Part shown: positions 1 through 6,894 of the stretch, piece by piece
Position numbering within the stretch: position 1 is the first letter of the stretch
Layout of the letters: each line of letters begins with the position of its first letter
Assembly: GCA_019459485.1 (NCBI GenBank)
Contig: JAIBEZ010000059.1
Span: forward strand, 1 to 45,690
DNA: 45,690 bases
From: Prolixibacteraceae bacterium
GTDB taxonomy: Bacteria > Bacteroidota > Bacteroidia > Bacteroidales > Prolixibacteraceae
Reading direction: 5' to 3'
Made by a program: the position numbers and the translations under genes
The notes under the pieces: model-generated
Databases searched by the model: none
Seen by the model: the letters and a program-made list of their open reading frames with translations, nothing else
What the model was told of the DNA's origin: nothing

Positions 1-304
1 AAAATAAAAATATTAAATAACATGAAAATGACGATTTTTTATGATGCGTACTTCGAAGAAAATTTCAAATTTGCCGAAACCCTTGCTATGACTATAATAT
101 TACACAAATGTGTGTCTGTAATTTAAAATGATTCTAAATAATTATGGTGTGCAGAAGAAAACCGGAAAAAGAGCTGGAGAACCTCAGTGGGTGTGGTGAT
201 TAGCAGTTGTTCTGCTCCGGCTGGTGCTGAATATTGACGCGCATTCCCCATCTTCTATAAACTAAGAAAATGAGTATCCGATTGTTTACCCATGTTATCA
301 ATTG

Positions 305-326
305 CCGTCCCGATTCATCGGGACGG
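305..326. repeat. Hairpin, GC-rich palindrome
   Basis: Nine-base arms (CCGTCCCGA at 305-313 and TCGGGACGG at 318-326) with a TTCA loop. There is no T-run directly after it and no nearby gene end, so it is more likely part of the repeat cluster than a terminator. Confidence 0.6.
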
Positions 327-346
327 ATAAATTAATGAGCTCGGTC

Positions 347-383
347 ATGGGCTTTAACCACCTCATTTTGGGCTAAAGCCCAT
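347..383. repeat. Inverted repeat with GGGCTTTA/TAAAGCCC arms
   Basis: Perfect 10-base arms, ATGGGCTTTA (347-356) and TAAAGCCCAT (374-383), around a 17-base spacer. The same GGCTAAAGCC motif flanks the cloverleaf element near 3.2 kb, so it belongs to the same repeat world. Confidence 0.65.
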
Positions 384-399
384 AACCTTTGCTCAATTC

Positions 400-522
400 A
401 GCCCGTTGCCTAAAGGCAAACAGCCTGCCCCGATGAAAATCGGGGGCAAAGGATATCGCCCCGAATATGCAATTTCACTGATTAGAGCATTATCCTTTGC
501 CGTCACATTTATGTGACGGGCT
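400..522. repeat. Cloverleaf palindromic element, copy A
   Basis: Composite inverted repeat. Outer arms AGCCCGT (400-406) and ACGGGCT (516-522) enclose a hairpin TTGCC..GGCAA, a second hairpin GCCCCGAT..ATCGGGGGC (427-447), a central pair GCAAAGGATA / TATCCTTTGC, and a last hairpin GTCACAT..ATGTGAC. The central arm and the layout recur at 3248-3348 and 37724-37853. Copies A and C share the extra CCCGAT..ATCGGG hairpin. It resembles REP/BIME-type repeats mobilised by RAYT transposases, but no such transposase is in the window. Confidence 0.7.
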
Positions 523-635
523 ATTGTTATTTTGCCCCCTTATGTAACCGCTTTTTGAAGGCGAATTCTGTTTCCTGCCTGCGGCTGGCAGGCGTCCGAA
601 AAGAAGGTTTTGCACTGACCTGATCGAACGGGAAC

Positions 636-868
636 AATTAACGATTAGCGATTGAAGATTAACGATTATGGATTAACGATTAACGATTAATGATTGCAGA
701 TTAACGATTAACGATTACAACAATTACAACAATTCAACCATTAACGATTAACGATTGCAGATTAACGATTAACGATTACAACAATTATAACAATTACAAC
801 AATTATAACCATTACAACAATTACAACAATTAACGATTAACGATTGAAGATTAACGATTAACGATTAC
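636..868. repeat. Low-complexity block of 7-bp and 9-bp direct repeats
   Basis: About fourteen copies of the heptamer AACGATT, often in tandem pairs, are interleaved with runs of the nonamer ACAACAATT and linkers such as GCAGATT and GAAGATT. The blocks form a higher-order pattern in which AACGATTAACGATT pairs alternate with ACAACAATT tracts. One strand has almost no G outside the CGAT cores. The array ends just beyond the 3' end of the LytTR regulator gene (stop at 889-891). Confidence 0.85.
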
Positions 869-888
869 AGCCCGCAACCTGAAACTCG

Positions 889-1647
889 CTATCGATCCAG
901 CCAATTCTTAAACTCCTGTACCCGTTCGCGGGCAACAATGATGTCGGGATCGTCGACTCCGTCGATTTTCAGGCGGAGGCGGGAGTTGGTCCAGGCCAGA
1001 ATGTTGGTACAGGCATCGATGGAAACAATGTATTTGCGGTTGATGCGGAAGAATTTATCGGGATCGAGCATCGGTTCCAGCTGGTCGAGCGCATAGTCGA
1101 TGCAATAGGTGTGGGCGTTGCCGGTGCGAATAAAACTGGCTTTCTCCTGACTGAAAAATACCAGAATATCCTCAGCAGGTATGCTTTTTATTTTGTCGCC
1201 CACTTTCACCATAAAGCGCGATTTGTAAGCCTTTTCGGAAGTCGGTTTGCTGATGGAAAGTATCTTTTCGAGTGACAATCCGGGTGAAAAATGTTCAGCC
1301 TTCTCGATGGCTTGCCGGAGTCGTTCTTCTTCGATTGGTTTCAATAAATAGTCAATACCATTGGTCTGGAACGCCTCGATGGCATAATGATCGTAAGCAG
1401 TGGTAAAAATAATCGGGCAACGAACGGAAACCTGTTTGTAAATCTCAAAACTCACTCCATCGGCCAGTTGAATGTCGGAGAAAATCAGATCCGGTTCCGG
1501 ATTGTTTTGCAGGTATTTCACCCCGTCGCGCACCGATTCGATTCGGGCAACCACCGTCATGTTGGGAGCAACTTTGGCGAGCAGCCGTTCGAGGTGATTG
1601 GCGGCCCGGGTTTCGTCTTCTAAGATTATGACACTTCGACTATACAT
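889..1647 (-). CDS. LytTR-family response regulator
   Basis: Two-component response regulator of the LytR/AgrA type, about 252 residues. The N-terminal receiver domain begins YSRSVIILEDE, with the acidic pair in LEDE, the phospho-acceptor Asp in DLIFSDIQL and the conserved Lys in YLLKPI. The C-terminal half is a LytTR DNA-binding domain (GDKIKSIPAEDILVFFSQEK ... FFRINRKYIV). The open frame extends upstream to a TTG at 1743, but the receiver domain starts directly after the ATG at 1647, so I use that start. The partner is almost certainly the LytS-type kinase at 1953-2996, 305 bases upstream on the same strand. Unusually, the pair is separated by a hairpin-rich spacer rather than being overlapped. 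Target genes cannot be read from the sequence. Confidence 0.9.
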   Translation of the reverse strand: MYSRSVIILEDETRAANHLERLLAKVAPNMTVVARIESVRDGVKYLQNNPEPDLIFSDIQLADGVSFEIYKQVSVRCPIIFTTAYDHYAIEAFQTNGIDYLLKPIEEERLRQAIEKAEHFSPGLSLEKILSISKPTSEKAYKSRFMVKVGDKIKSIPAEDILVFFSQEKASFIRTGNAHTYCIDYALDQLEPMLDPDKFFRINRKYIVSIDACTNILAWTNSRLRLKIDGVDDPDIIVARERVQEFKNWLDR

Positions 1648-1762
1648 TCTTCTAATTTTTAACCAACCGATTCTATCAAATAAATCAAACCTAAATTCTA
1701 TTGAGTGTACGACAAAATTCCCCTTTTGACAAAATAACCACAACGTGGTTGAATATGAATAG

Positions 1763-1940
1763 CCCTGAGTGAAACTCAGGGATACGGGAAAGATAGGTTT
1801 TGCAACCCTGTAAAGGGTTGAATTTTTTCGTCTTTGATATTCAACCCTTTGCAGGGTTGTTGTTCTTTGTCATTATTTTCCCCCGTCCCGATGGCTATCG
1901 GGATCATCCGGGGCTATTAACATTAAATCCTTTCAGGATT
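1763..1940. repeat. Hairpin cluster between kinase and regulator genes
   Basis: The 305-base spacer 1648-1952 holds no gene but at least five palindromes: CCTGAGT..ACTCAGG (about 1763-1781), two hairpins at 1803-1820 and 1842-1859 that are also inverted copies of each other, CCCCG..CGGGG (about 1881-1913) around an inner CCCGAT..ATCGGG, and AATCC..GGATT (1926-1940). Such a structured spacer could uncouple expression of the two genes or stabilise the kinase mRNA. Confidence 0.7.
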
Positions 1941-1952
1941 TCAAAAACATTT

Positions 1953-2996
1953 TCATTTCTCCAGTGCTTTTAAAATGGGCAATCTCACCAAAAACCGTTC
2001 ATCCGAAGTAATAATTTTGATGGGTCTTCCGGAAAAAAATGCATACTGCTGGGTGATGTTTTTCAGACCGGTTTTTTTCGAATCGTCGCCCGCATTTTTG
2101 GGTTGCACGTTGTTTTCAACTTCCAGCGCATCGCCGTTTTTCCGGATTGATATACGCAACGGGAAAGCTTCGGAAACTTCGTTGTGTTTCACCGCGTTTT
2201 CAATCAGCAATTGCAGGCTCATGGGCACAATGTAATCATCGGTGTTGGGATCAACATCAATTTCAATCTTCAGTTTCTCTTCGAAACGGGTTTTGAGCAT
2301 ATAGGTGTACGACCGGATAAATTCGAGTTCATCGCGAAGCGGAACCAACTCTTTGTCGCGGCTATCGAGCACATAGCGAAACAAATCGCTCATCTGCTGA
2401 ATAAACTTCACTGCCATCGCCTGATCGTCATAAACCAGATCACTCAGTACATTCAGGCTGTTAAAAAGAAAATGCGGGTTAATCTGATTCCGGAGTGATT
2501 CGTATTTGTAAGCCAGCATTTCCACCTTCAGTTTTTCGGCCTGAACAAAGGAGCGTTTCCATGCCTGAAAGAAACCAACAGCGGTAAATATCAGCGAAAT
2601 AATAAATGAAATCAGCAATGTATATGGAACCGACTTGATGATCCAGCCCCACGATTCAGAAGGTAATATGCCCTGCCAGATATAAAAATTAAAAAACTGA
2701 ACCAAAATAAAAGCACTTACTGAATAGGTGATAAATACAATGATCTGGACAAATGTTTTTTTAACCGGTGTTTCAATCCATGAAATTTTTTGGTCGATGT
2801 AGCCATGAATCCATTGAATTCCGGTCCATTGCGTAATGCAGATACTGAATGCCCAGAGGAAACCGATCAGGAAAGTCCGCCCATCCGTTATAGCACCTGC
2901 CATAGAGAGAAAAAGGAGGAGGATACTCAAACCGGCATTGGCCAGAACAAAGAGCAATATACTGACGGGCTTATTTCCAAACCTGAATGGAGTCAT
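1953..2996 (-). CDS. LytS-type sensor histidine kinase (His_kinase family)
   Basis: Membrane sensor kinase of about 347 residues. The N-terminal half has four hydrophobic segments (roughly residues 13-33, 43-63, 83-105 and 120-145) and no recognisable extracellular sensor domain. The cytoplasmic half carries the His_kinase signature YESLRNQINPHFLFNSLN, with the phospho-accepting His in NPHFLFN, and an ATPase N-box LLIENAVKHNE, followed by a short HATPase domain (KTGLKNITQQYAFF). The open frame begins at a TTG two codons earlier (3002); the ATG at 2996 is preferred. It lies upstream of the LytTR regulator on the same strand and is its probable cognate kinase. The stimulus is unknown. Confidence 0.9.
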   Translation of the reverse strand: MTPFRFGNKPVSILLFVLANAGLSILLLFLSMAGAITDGRTFLIGFLWAFSICITQWTGIQWIHGYIDQKISWIETPVKKTFVQIIVFITYSVSAFILVQFFNFYIWQGILPSESWGWIIKSVPYTLLISFIISLIFTAVGFFQAWKRSFVQAEKLKVEMLAYKYESLRNQINPHFLFNSLNVLSDLVYDDQAMAVKFIQQMSDLFRYVLDSRDKELVPLRDELEFIRSYTYMLKTRFEEKLKIEIDVDPNTDDYIVPMSLQLLIENAVKHNEVSEAFPLRISIRKNGDALEVENNVQPKNAGDDSKKTGLKNITQQYAFFSGRPIKIITSDERFLVRLPILKALEK

Positions 2997-3118
2997 TTGC
3001 AAATGGGTTTATGTTTCGATCGTTTTTGTAAAAGTAAAGTAAACAAAAATTGTCTTCATGTCTTTGATTTCCGGTTTTAACGGTACGTTTCCGATACCAT
3101 TTTCTAAATAACTCGCAA

Positions 3119-3200
3119 CTCACCCCGAAGTCCGCAGGCGGCCTTCCCCCCTCTCTTTCATAAAGAGAGGGGGAGAGCATCGCAGATGCGACGGGGTGAG
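3119..3200. repeat. Long imperfect palindrome with 12-bp pyrimidine stem
   Basis: Outer arms CTCACCCC (3119-3126) and GGGGTGAG (3193-3200) enclose a strong hairpin with CCCCCTCTCTTT (3147-3158) paired to AAAGAGAGGGGG (3162-3173), and a small palindrome GCATCGCAGATGC (3178-3190). Confidence 0.7.
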
Positions 3201-3247
3201 TCAGGCTGAGACTTTTTTGGGGCTAAAGCCCAGTTCTTTTTGTGCCT

Positions 3248-3348
3248 CATGTCCGTTGGCTGAAGCCAACGGCAAAGGATATACCTCCGAATGAACAATT
3301 TAGCAGATAGGCGATATTCTTTGCCGTCTGCTTTAGCTGACGGACATG
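3248..3348. repeat. Cloverleaf palindromic element, copy B
   Basis: The clearest copy of the family. Perfect 9-base outer arms CATGTCCGT (3248-3256) and ACGGACATG (3340-3348) enclose a hairpin TTGGC-TGAA-GCCAA (3256-3269), a 12-base central arm GGCAAAGGATAT (3271-3282) paired with ATATTCTTTGCC (3314-3325, one mismatch), and a hairpin GTCTGC-TTTA-GCTGAC (about 3326-3341). It sits inside a further inverted pair, GGGCTAAAGCCC (from about 3219) against GGCTTTAGCCCAA (to about 3379). The extra CCCGAT hairpin of copies A and C is missing. Confidence 0.8.
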
Positions 3349-3447
3349 AAAATCCCATTTTCCAGAGGCTTTAGCCCAATGGCTTCCTTAGCTTGACGGC
3401 TATGGGGTGCGAGGGGGTGAGTCAGGCTTAAAAAAATTACCCACACC

Positions 3448-3499
3448 ACTGTGACTGAACACTGCGACTGAACACTGTGACTGAACACTGTGACTGCCC
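3448..3499. repeat. 13-bp tandem repeat, four copies
   Basis: Four head-to-tail copies of ACTGTGACTGAAC, the second with C for T at position 5 and the last ending GCCC. The array ends six bases short of the 3' end of the next gene (stop at 3506-3508, minus strand). A degenerate version of the same unit lies just beyond the stop of the TonB receptor gene at about 4487-4512. Confidence 0.85.
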
Positions 3500-3505
3500 A
3501 CTTTC

Positions 3506-4144
3506 CTATTCGCAACCTTTCACCACAACTTCTGCCTGATCTTTTCCCCAGTTTGGATGAATGGGCGACTTGGGTTTGAAATTATCCCAGTTGGCCAGTA
3601 ATTCTTTCGCTTTCGGGCAGAATGATTTTGGATCCTGGCCGGTATATTGAGCAGATCCCATGTCCATTTGAAGCTGTAACAACTGAGCCCGTGGGTTGGT
3701 GGCGTCCAAAGCCAGCGCTTTGCCAAGAGCCTGACCTGAAAGTCCGGAGTACTCCTGCCCTCTTTCCATTGGGTTTACTACCAAACGCCCCACCAGATAA
3801 AATGCCTGCAATACAGAAACTTCTGACTCTGCAGGAACCATTTCAAGCAGAGAGGTAACTGATTTTTCGGCAACATCCAGGTAACCATCTTTTTTGGTTA
3901 CATCCTGTTCCATAAAACTCATCAGAATGTAGCACTGCGCATGGTAATACAAAGGCAGCCATTCGCTTTTTTCGGCAGCGGCAATCATCTGAAACTTATT
4001 GCCCAGGGCCTGAAAATCGGCCACACTCTGACAGGTTGCATACTGCCCGAGCGATTCGCCCATGGCCTGATAATACTCCGGCTTTTGAGCCATAGAAACT
4101 AAACTAACCAACACTACTGCAAGTGATAAAATGATCTTTTTCAT
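3506..4144 (-). CDS. Small exported protein, possibly TPR-like, function unknown
   Basis: A 212-residue protein with a clear Sec signal peptide (MKKIILSLAVVLVSLVSMAQ, cut after the last Ala), so it is probably periplasmic. The rest is mostly helical with TPR-like spacing of small and aromatic residues (EWLPLYYHAQCYILMSF; VLQAFYLVGRLVV; GQALGKALALDATNPRA), but I cannot assign exact repeats. Two Cys lie near the C-terminus (SFCPKAKE; VVVKGCE). The ATG at 4144 directly starts the signal peptide. It lies downstream of the TonB receptor gene on the same strand but 377 bases away with repeats in between, so co-transcription is uncertain. Confidence 0.7.
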   Translation of the reverse strand: MKKIILSLAVVLVSLVSMAQKPEYYQAMGESLGQYATCQSVADFQALGNKFQMIAAAEKSEWLPLYYHAQCYILMSFMEQDVTKKDGYLDVAEKSVTSLLEMVPAESEVSVLQAFYLVGRLVVNPMERGQEYSGLSGQALGKALALDATNPRAQLLQLQMDMGSAQYTGQDPKSFCPKAKELLANWDNFKPKSPIHPNWGKDQAEVVVKGCE

Positions 4145-4521
4145 GATTGTTTTTATTTAAGGTTAAACGTTTTAATCCAATTTGTCATTCAAAAACTTAC
4201 TTTTCGAGGCTATCTGAAAGCGGCAGAGCCGCAAAATATTTGTAGCATAGAAGTGGATAAAAGCTGGTAAGGTGCAGCGCACCGCAATACTACAAATAAT
4301 CATGTTTCTATATTTCGGTGCTCCGCACCTCGTTTGTCTGTTGCAACGTACATACTATAAATATCAACGGTGCCCTGCACCTAAAAATGCTTGTTTCATT
4401 TTACCCACAAACGTTTTAGAGCCTTTTTGAACTTTGAGGAACTTCCAATGACGTGAAACAAATGACCACTGATGACAGCCCTTTTCCTGAACACTGAGAC
4501 TGATCACTGTTAACTTCCCTT
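4145..4521. other. Intergenic region with palindromic repeat cluster
   Basis: No gene seen. The middle (4220-4381) is a composite of GC-rich palindromes, and 4487-4512 carries degenerate copies of the ACTGNGACTGAAC unit that forms a tandem array at 3448-3499. Confidence 0.7.
4220..4381. repeat. Palindrome cluster of the GGTGC..GCACC type
   Basis: Four small palindromes: GCGGCAGAGCCGC (4220-4232), GGTGCAGCGCACC (4271-4283), GGTGCTCCGCACC (4317-4329) and GGTGCCCTGCACC (4369-4381). The first two are bridged by an inverted pair ATTTGTAG (4238-4245) / CTACAAAT (4290-4297). The layout (hairpin, arm, hairpin) resembles the cloverleaf family, but the sequence is unrelated. Confidence 0.7.
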
Positions 4522-6684
4522 TCATTCAATCTTATCCAACTGGTTTGCATTTCCTTTTCTTGTCAGGGTGATGAAACAGCCCAACACGTAAAACTGGTTC
4601 GAACCGGGTTGAATGGCGGTTCCCTGAAAATTACCGTTTGCATCGGGATTATTGCTGTACCGCTGGCCAAATTCATTTTTGAAATCGAGTACGTTGGTTA
4701 CCGCTCCGTAAATAATAACGTGCTGTCGGTACAAAAAACTCCAGCTTAAATCCAGGCTTCGGTAAGCCAGCATTTTTTCGCCGTTAAATACCGGAGAATT
4801 CGGATCATTAAAAACACGTGGCGACGAATACCTGAAATTGGCTCCGGCCAGCGATCTCAGGTTACCGAACCAATGTTTGTAAACCATCGAAAAATTGTGT
4901 TTGCTCGCAAAAGTCGGAATTGCTTCCTCCGGAAAATTGCGGTAATCGCGTTTGGTATCTAAATACGAATATGAAATCCAATAGTCACCATTTTTGATCG
5001 TTTTTTTATCTCTCCAGAACAAATCGAGCCCTTTGGCATAACCTTTTCCGGAGTTATTGTAGCTGGTTGGCAGGTAAAATTCACCGCCAGTAAATTTCAC
5101 CAAATCCTTGTAATCTTTGTAATACAACTCTACCCTGATTGTGCGGCTATTTACCGACGACTGAAAACTAAAGGTGTAATGATCGGCCCGTTCGGGTTTC
5201 AGCAAATCGGTGTAAAGCAGGTAATCGTCCACCGGATTTTGATAAAACCAACCGTAGGCCGCAGAAAACTGGCTTTTATCGGTGATTTTGTAAGCGGCAG
5301 AAAATCTGGGCGAAACAGTGAAACTATTCAGGTAATCCGAATATTCAACGCGACCGCCAACGCGGGTGACGAATTTGGTCGAGGCATAAATCTGCGCTTC
5401 AGTAAATCCGGCAAAAGTGTTATTGGTAAAGCTATTGTCATGCTTTTCGTTGGGCATTTGTACATTTTGTGAGAATTTCTTCGAGAACAATTCACCACCC
5501 ATTTTCAGGATAAATTTTTCGCTGAACGGATACGAAAACACACTTTTCAGATGCGTTCCCTGAATTTGTTCGGCAACGGTGGTCTGTTCGAACTGTATAT
5601 CATCGGTATTGTTGGTGAACGATGTTGCAGTGCTGACCGCCCACTTTTCGCCCAGCTTGTCGTTCCACGAAGCATTTACAAACTGATTTCCATTGTCAAG
5701 TTTGTAATCGGTGGGAGTTCCGCCTGCATCCGGATTTTGTTGACTGAGCGTAAAACTGCCGTTATCGAAATTCGAATAAAACTTGAACATGCCTGTTTTG
5801 CTCGTTTTCTGCCTGACGCTTACTGCACCGGTAACCGATTCGGGATACTTGCCCCAATCGTAATTCTGCGGGGTCAGACTCATGTAAGGAGCCAGATTGT
5901 TGTAACTCAAAGTTCCGGTAACTGCGCCGTTTTTCCACAATTTGGTTCCGGCAACTTCAGCGCCAACCGACAAAACCGATAAATCGAGCTGATCTTCGAC
6001 GGGCATATCGTTGGTATTGAGCAGCAAAACCGATGAAAGTGCCTGGCCGTATTCAGCAGAATATCCGCCGGTGCTGAAAATTGTTCCTTTAAACATGAAC
6101 GGGTTGAACCGCCCACGGGTTGCAAGATTGGGCGCGGACGAATTGTAGGGAACCGACACCAGCGAGCCGTCGATGTAGGTTTGCGATTCTTCACTGTCGC
6201 CACCTTTTACAAACAACCGACCCGATTCGCCGTTAACAGTGGTTCCGGGTAACGACTGCAAAGCGCCGTAAACATCGCCAACCGCACCAGCAGTTGTCAC
6301 CATATCAATTGGCGTGATGGTTACTGCCTGTTTTTTGTCGCTGGCCTCGAAAGTTCCGGCAGTGATGGTTACTGCATTCAACTCATTAAATGCTTCTTTC
6401 AGCTTAACATTCAACCGGATCGTATCGCCTTTTAATTCCACTTTCAGTGAAAAAGGTTCGTAGCCCATAAATTCTACCAGCAATGTTTGCTGCCCGGTTT
6501 TCGATGTCCTGAATTTGAATTCACCATTTTCTCCGGAAGAGGCGCCATCGTATGTTCCCTGCAAGTAAGCATTGGCGCCCGGCATTGGTTCGCCTTTTTC
6601 CTGGATAACTTTTCCCGTGATTACCGTTTGAGAAAAACCATTCAGGCAAAATAAAAATAGGAAAATGTAAAAGAATGTTTTCAT
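4522..6684 (-). CDS. TonB-dependent outer-membrane receptor with carboxypeptidase-regulatory-like domain
   Basis: Outer-membrane beta-barrel of about 720 residues for TonB-driven uptake. It begins with a signal peptide (MKTFFYIFLFLFCLNGFSQ), then a CarboxypepD_reg-like domain of about 80 residues (VITGKVIQEKGEPMPGANAY ... GENGEFKF ... LLVEFMGYEPF), then a plug domain (residues ~100-220; LQSLPGTTVNGESGRLFVKG; YSAEYGQALSSV), then a barrel ending in a hydrophobic strand (FYVLGCFITLTRK). The frame opens at a TTG at 6699, but the ATG at 6684 starts the signal peptide. No SusD partner is adjacent, so it is not a typical Sus-like polysaccharide locus; the substrate could be a metal chelate, vitamin or peptide. 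No regulator is clearly linked. Confidence 0.9.
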   Translation of the reverse strand: MKTFFYIFLFLFCLNGFSQTVITGKVIQEKGEPMPGANAYLQGTYDGASSGENGEFKFRTSKTGQQTLLVEFMGYEPFSLKVELKGDTIRLNVKLKEAFNELNAVTITAGTFEASDKKQAVTITPIDMVTTAGAVGDVYGALQSLPGTTVNGESGRLFVKGGDSEESQTYIDGSLVSVPYNSSAPNLATRGRFNPFMFKGTIFSTGGYSAEYGQALSSVLLLNTNDMPVEDQLDLSVLSVGAEVAGTKLWKNGAVTGTLSYNNLAPYMSLTPQNYDWGKYPESVTGAVSVRQKTSKTGMFKFYSNFDNGSFTLSQQNPDAGGTPTDYKLDNGNQFVNASWNDKLGEKWAVSTATSFTNNTDDIQFEQTTVAEQIQGTHLKSVFSYPFSEKFILKMGGELFSKKFSQNVQMPNEKHDNSFTNNTFAGFTEAQIYASTKFVTRVGGRVEYSDYLNSFTVSPRFSAAYKITDKSQFSAAYGWFYQNPVDDYLLYTDLLKPERADHYTFSFQSSVNSRTIRVELYYKDYKDLVKFTGGEFYLPTSYNNSGKGYAKGLDLFWRDKKTIKNGDYWISYSYLDTKRDYRNFPEEAIPTFASKHNFSMVYKHWFGNLRSLAGANFRYSSPRVFNDPNSPVFNGEKMLAYRSLDLSWSFLYRQHVIIYGAVTNVLDFKNEFGQRYSNNPDANGNFQGTAIQPGSNQFYVLGCFITLTRKGNANQLDKIE

Positions 6685-6829
6685 ATCTGACTTCTTCAAG
6701 TTTCACGATTCAAAGGTGAAACAAAGTCGGTTGCACTCAAAAAAACAATTGCTGAACTGTCGGATTTTAGGGATGAAATGTAGTATCGGATCGGTTGGAC
6801 TATATTCCAGTACTATTCAGAAATATGAA

Positions 6830-6875
6830 AGCTTTCCCAAAGTTTTTTCAAGTTTAAAAAAACTTTGCGAAAGCT
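6830..6875 (-). terminator. Long hairpin downstream of KAS III-like gene
   Basis: Inverted repeat AGCTTTCCCAAAGTTTTTT (6830-6848) against AAAAAACTTTGCGAAAGCT ending at 6875, with two mismatches. It lies about 20 bases past the stop of the minus-strand gene at 6895. A long clean T-run after the stem is lacking, so its role as terminator is probable rather than certain. Confidence 0.55.
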
Positions 6876-6894
6876 ATGCGTAAATCTGATTGTT

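Larger units (their letters stand above)
1..888. other. Non-coding repeat-rich region
   Basis: No convincing gene is seen in these 888 bases. The first ~240 bases are AT-rich and featureless apart from a 34-codon ORF at 22-126 that I do not believe. From about 300 on, the region is a chain of palindromes (305-326, 347-383, 400-522) and then a long low-complexity block of short direct repeats (636-868) that stops about 20 bases short of the stop codon of the LytTR regulator gene at 889. Confidence 0.7.
2997..3505. other. Non-coding repeat-rich spacer
   Basis: About 500 bases between the kinase gene and the small exported protein. ORFs in it have no recognisable domains and simply cross the palindromes. 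It contains a long hairpin at 3119-3200, a cloverleaf element at 3248-3348 inside a larger palindrome, a 15-base direct repeat on either side of that element (GGGGTGAGTCAGGCT at 3193-3207 and 3414-3428), and a 13-base tandem repeat at 3448-3499. Confidence 0.7.

Noticed and set aside
22-126. 34-codon ORF at the left edge (MKMTIFYDAYFEEN...)
   Set aside because: No recognisable motif, low complexity and a random-looking C-terminus; nothing in the context supports it.
636-868. CRISPR array or origin iterons
   Set aside because: Units of 7 and 9 bp without spacers; no DnaA boxes or dnaA/dnaN genes nearby, so an origin is not supported.
3248-3348. tRNA gene, because of the cloverleaf fold
   Set aside because: No T-loop GTTCRA sequence, no anticodon-arm pattern and no acceptor CCA; the arms do not have tRNA lengths. 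No tRNA or rRNA gene was found anywhere in the window.
6685-6699. Extended TTG start of the TonB receptor
   Set aside because: Five extra residues would place charged residues ahead of a normal signal peptide; the ATG at 6684 gives a clean one.
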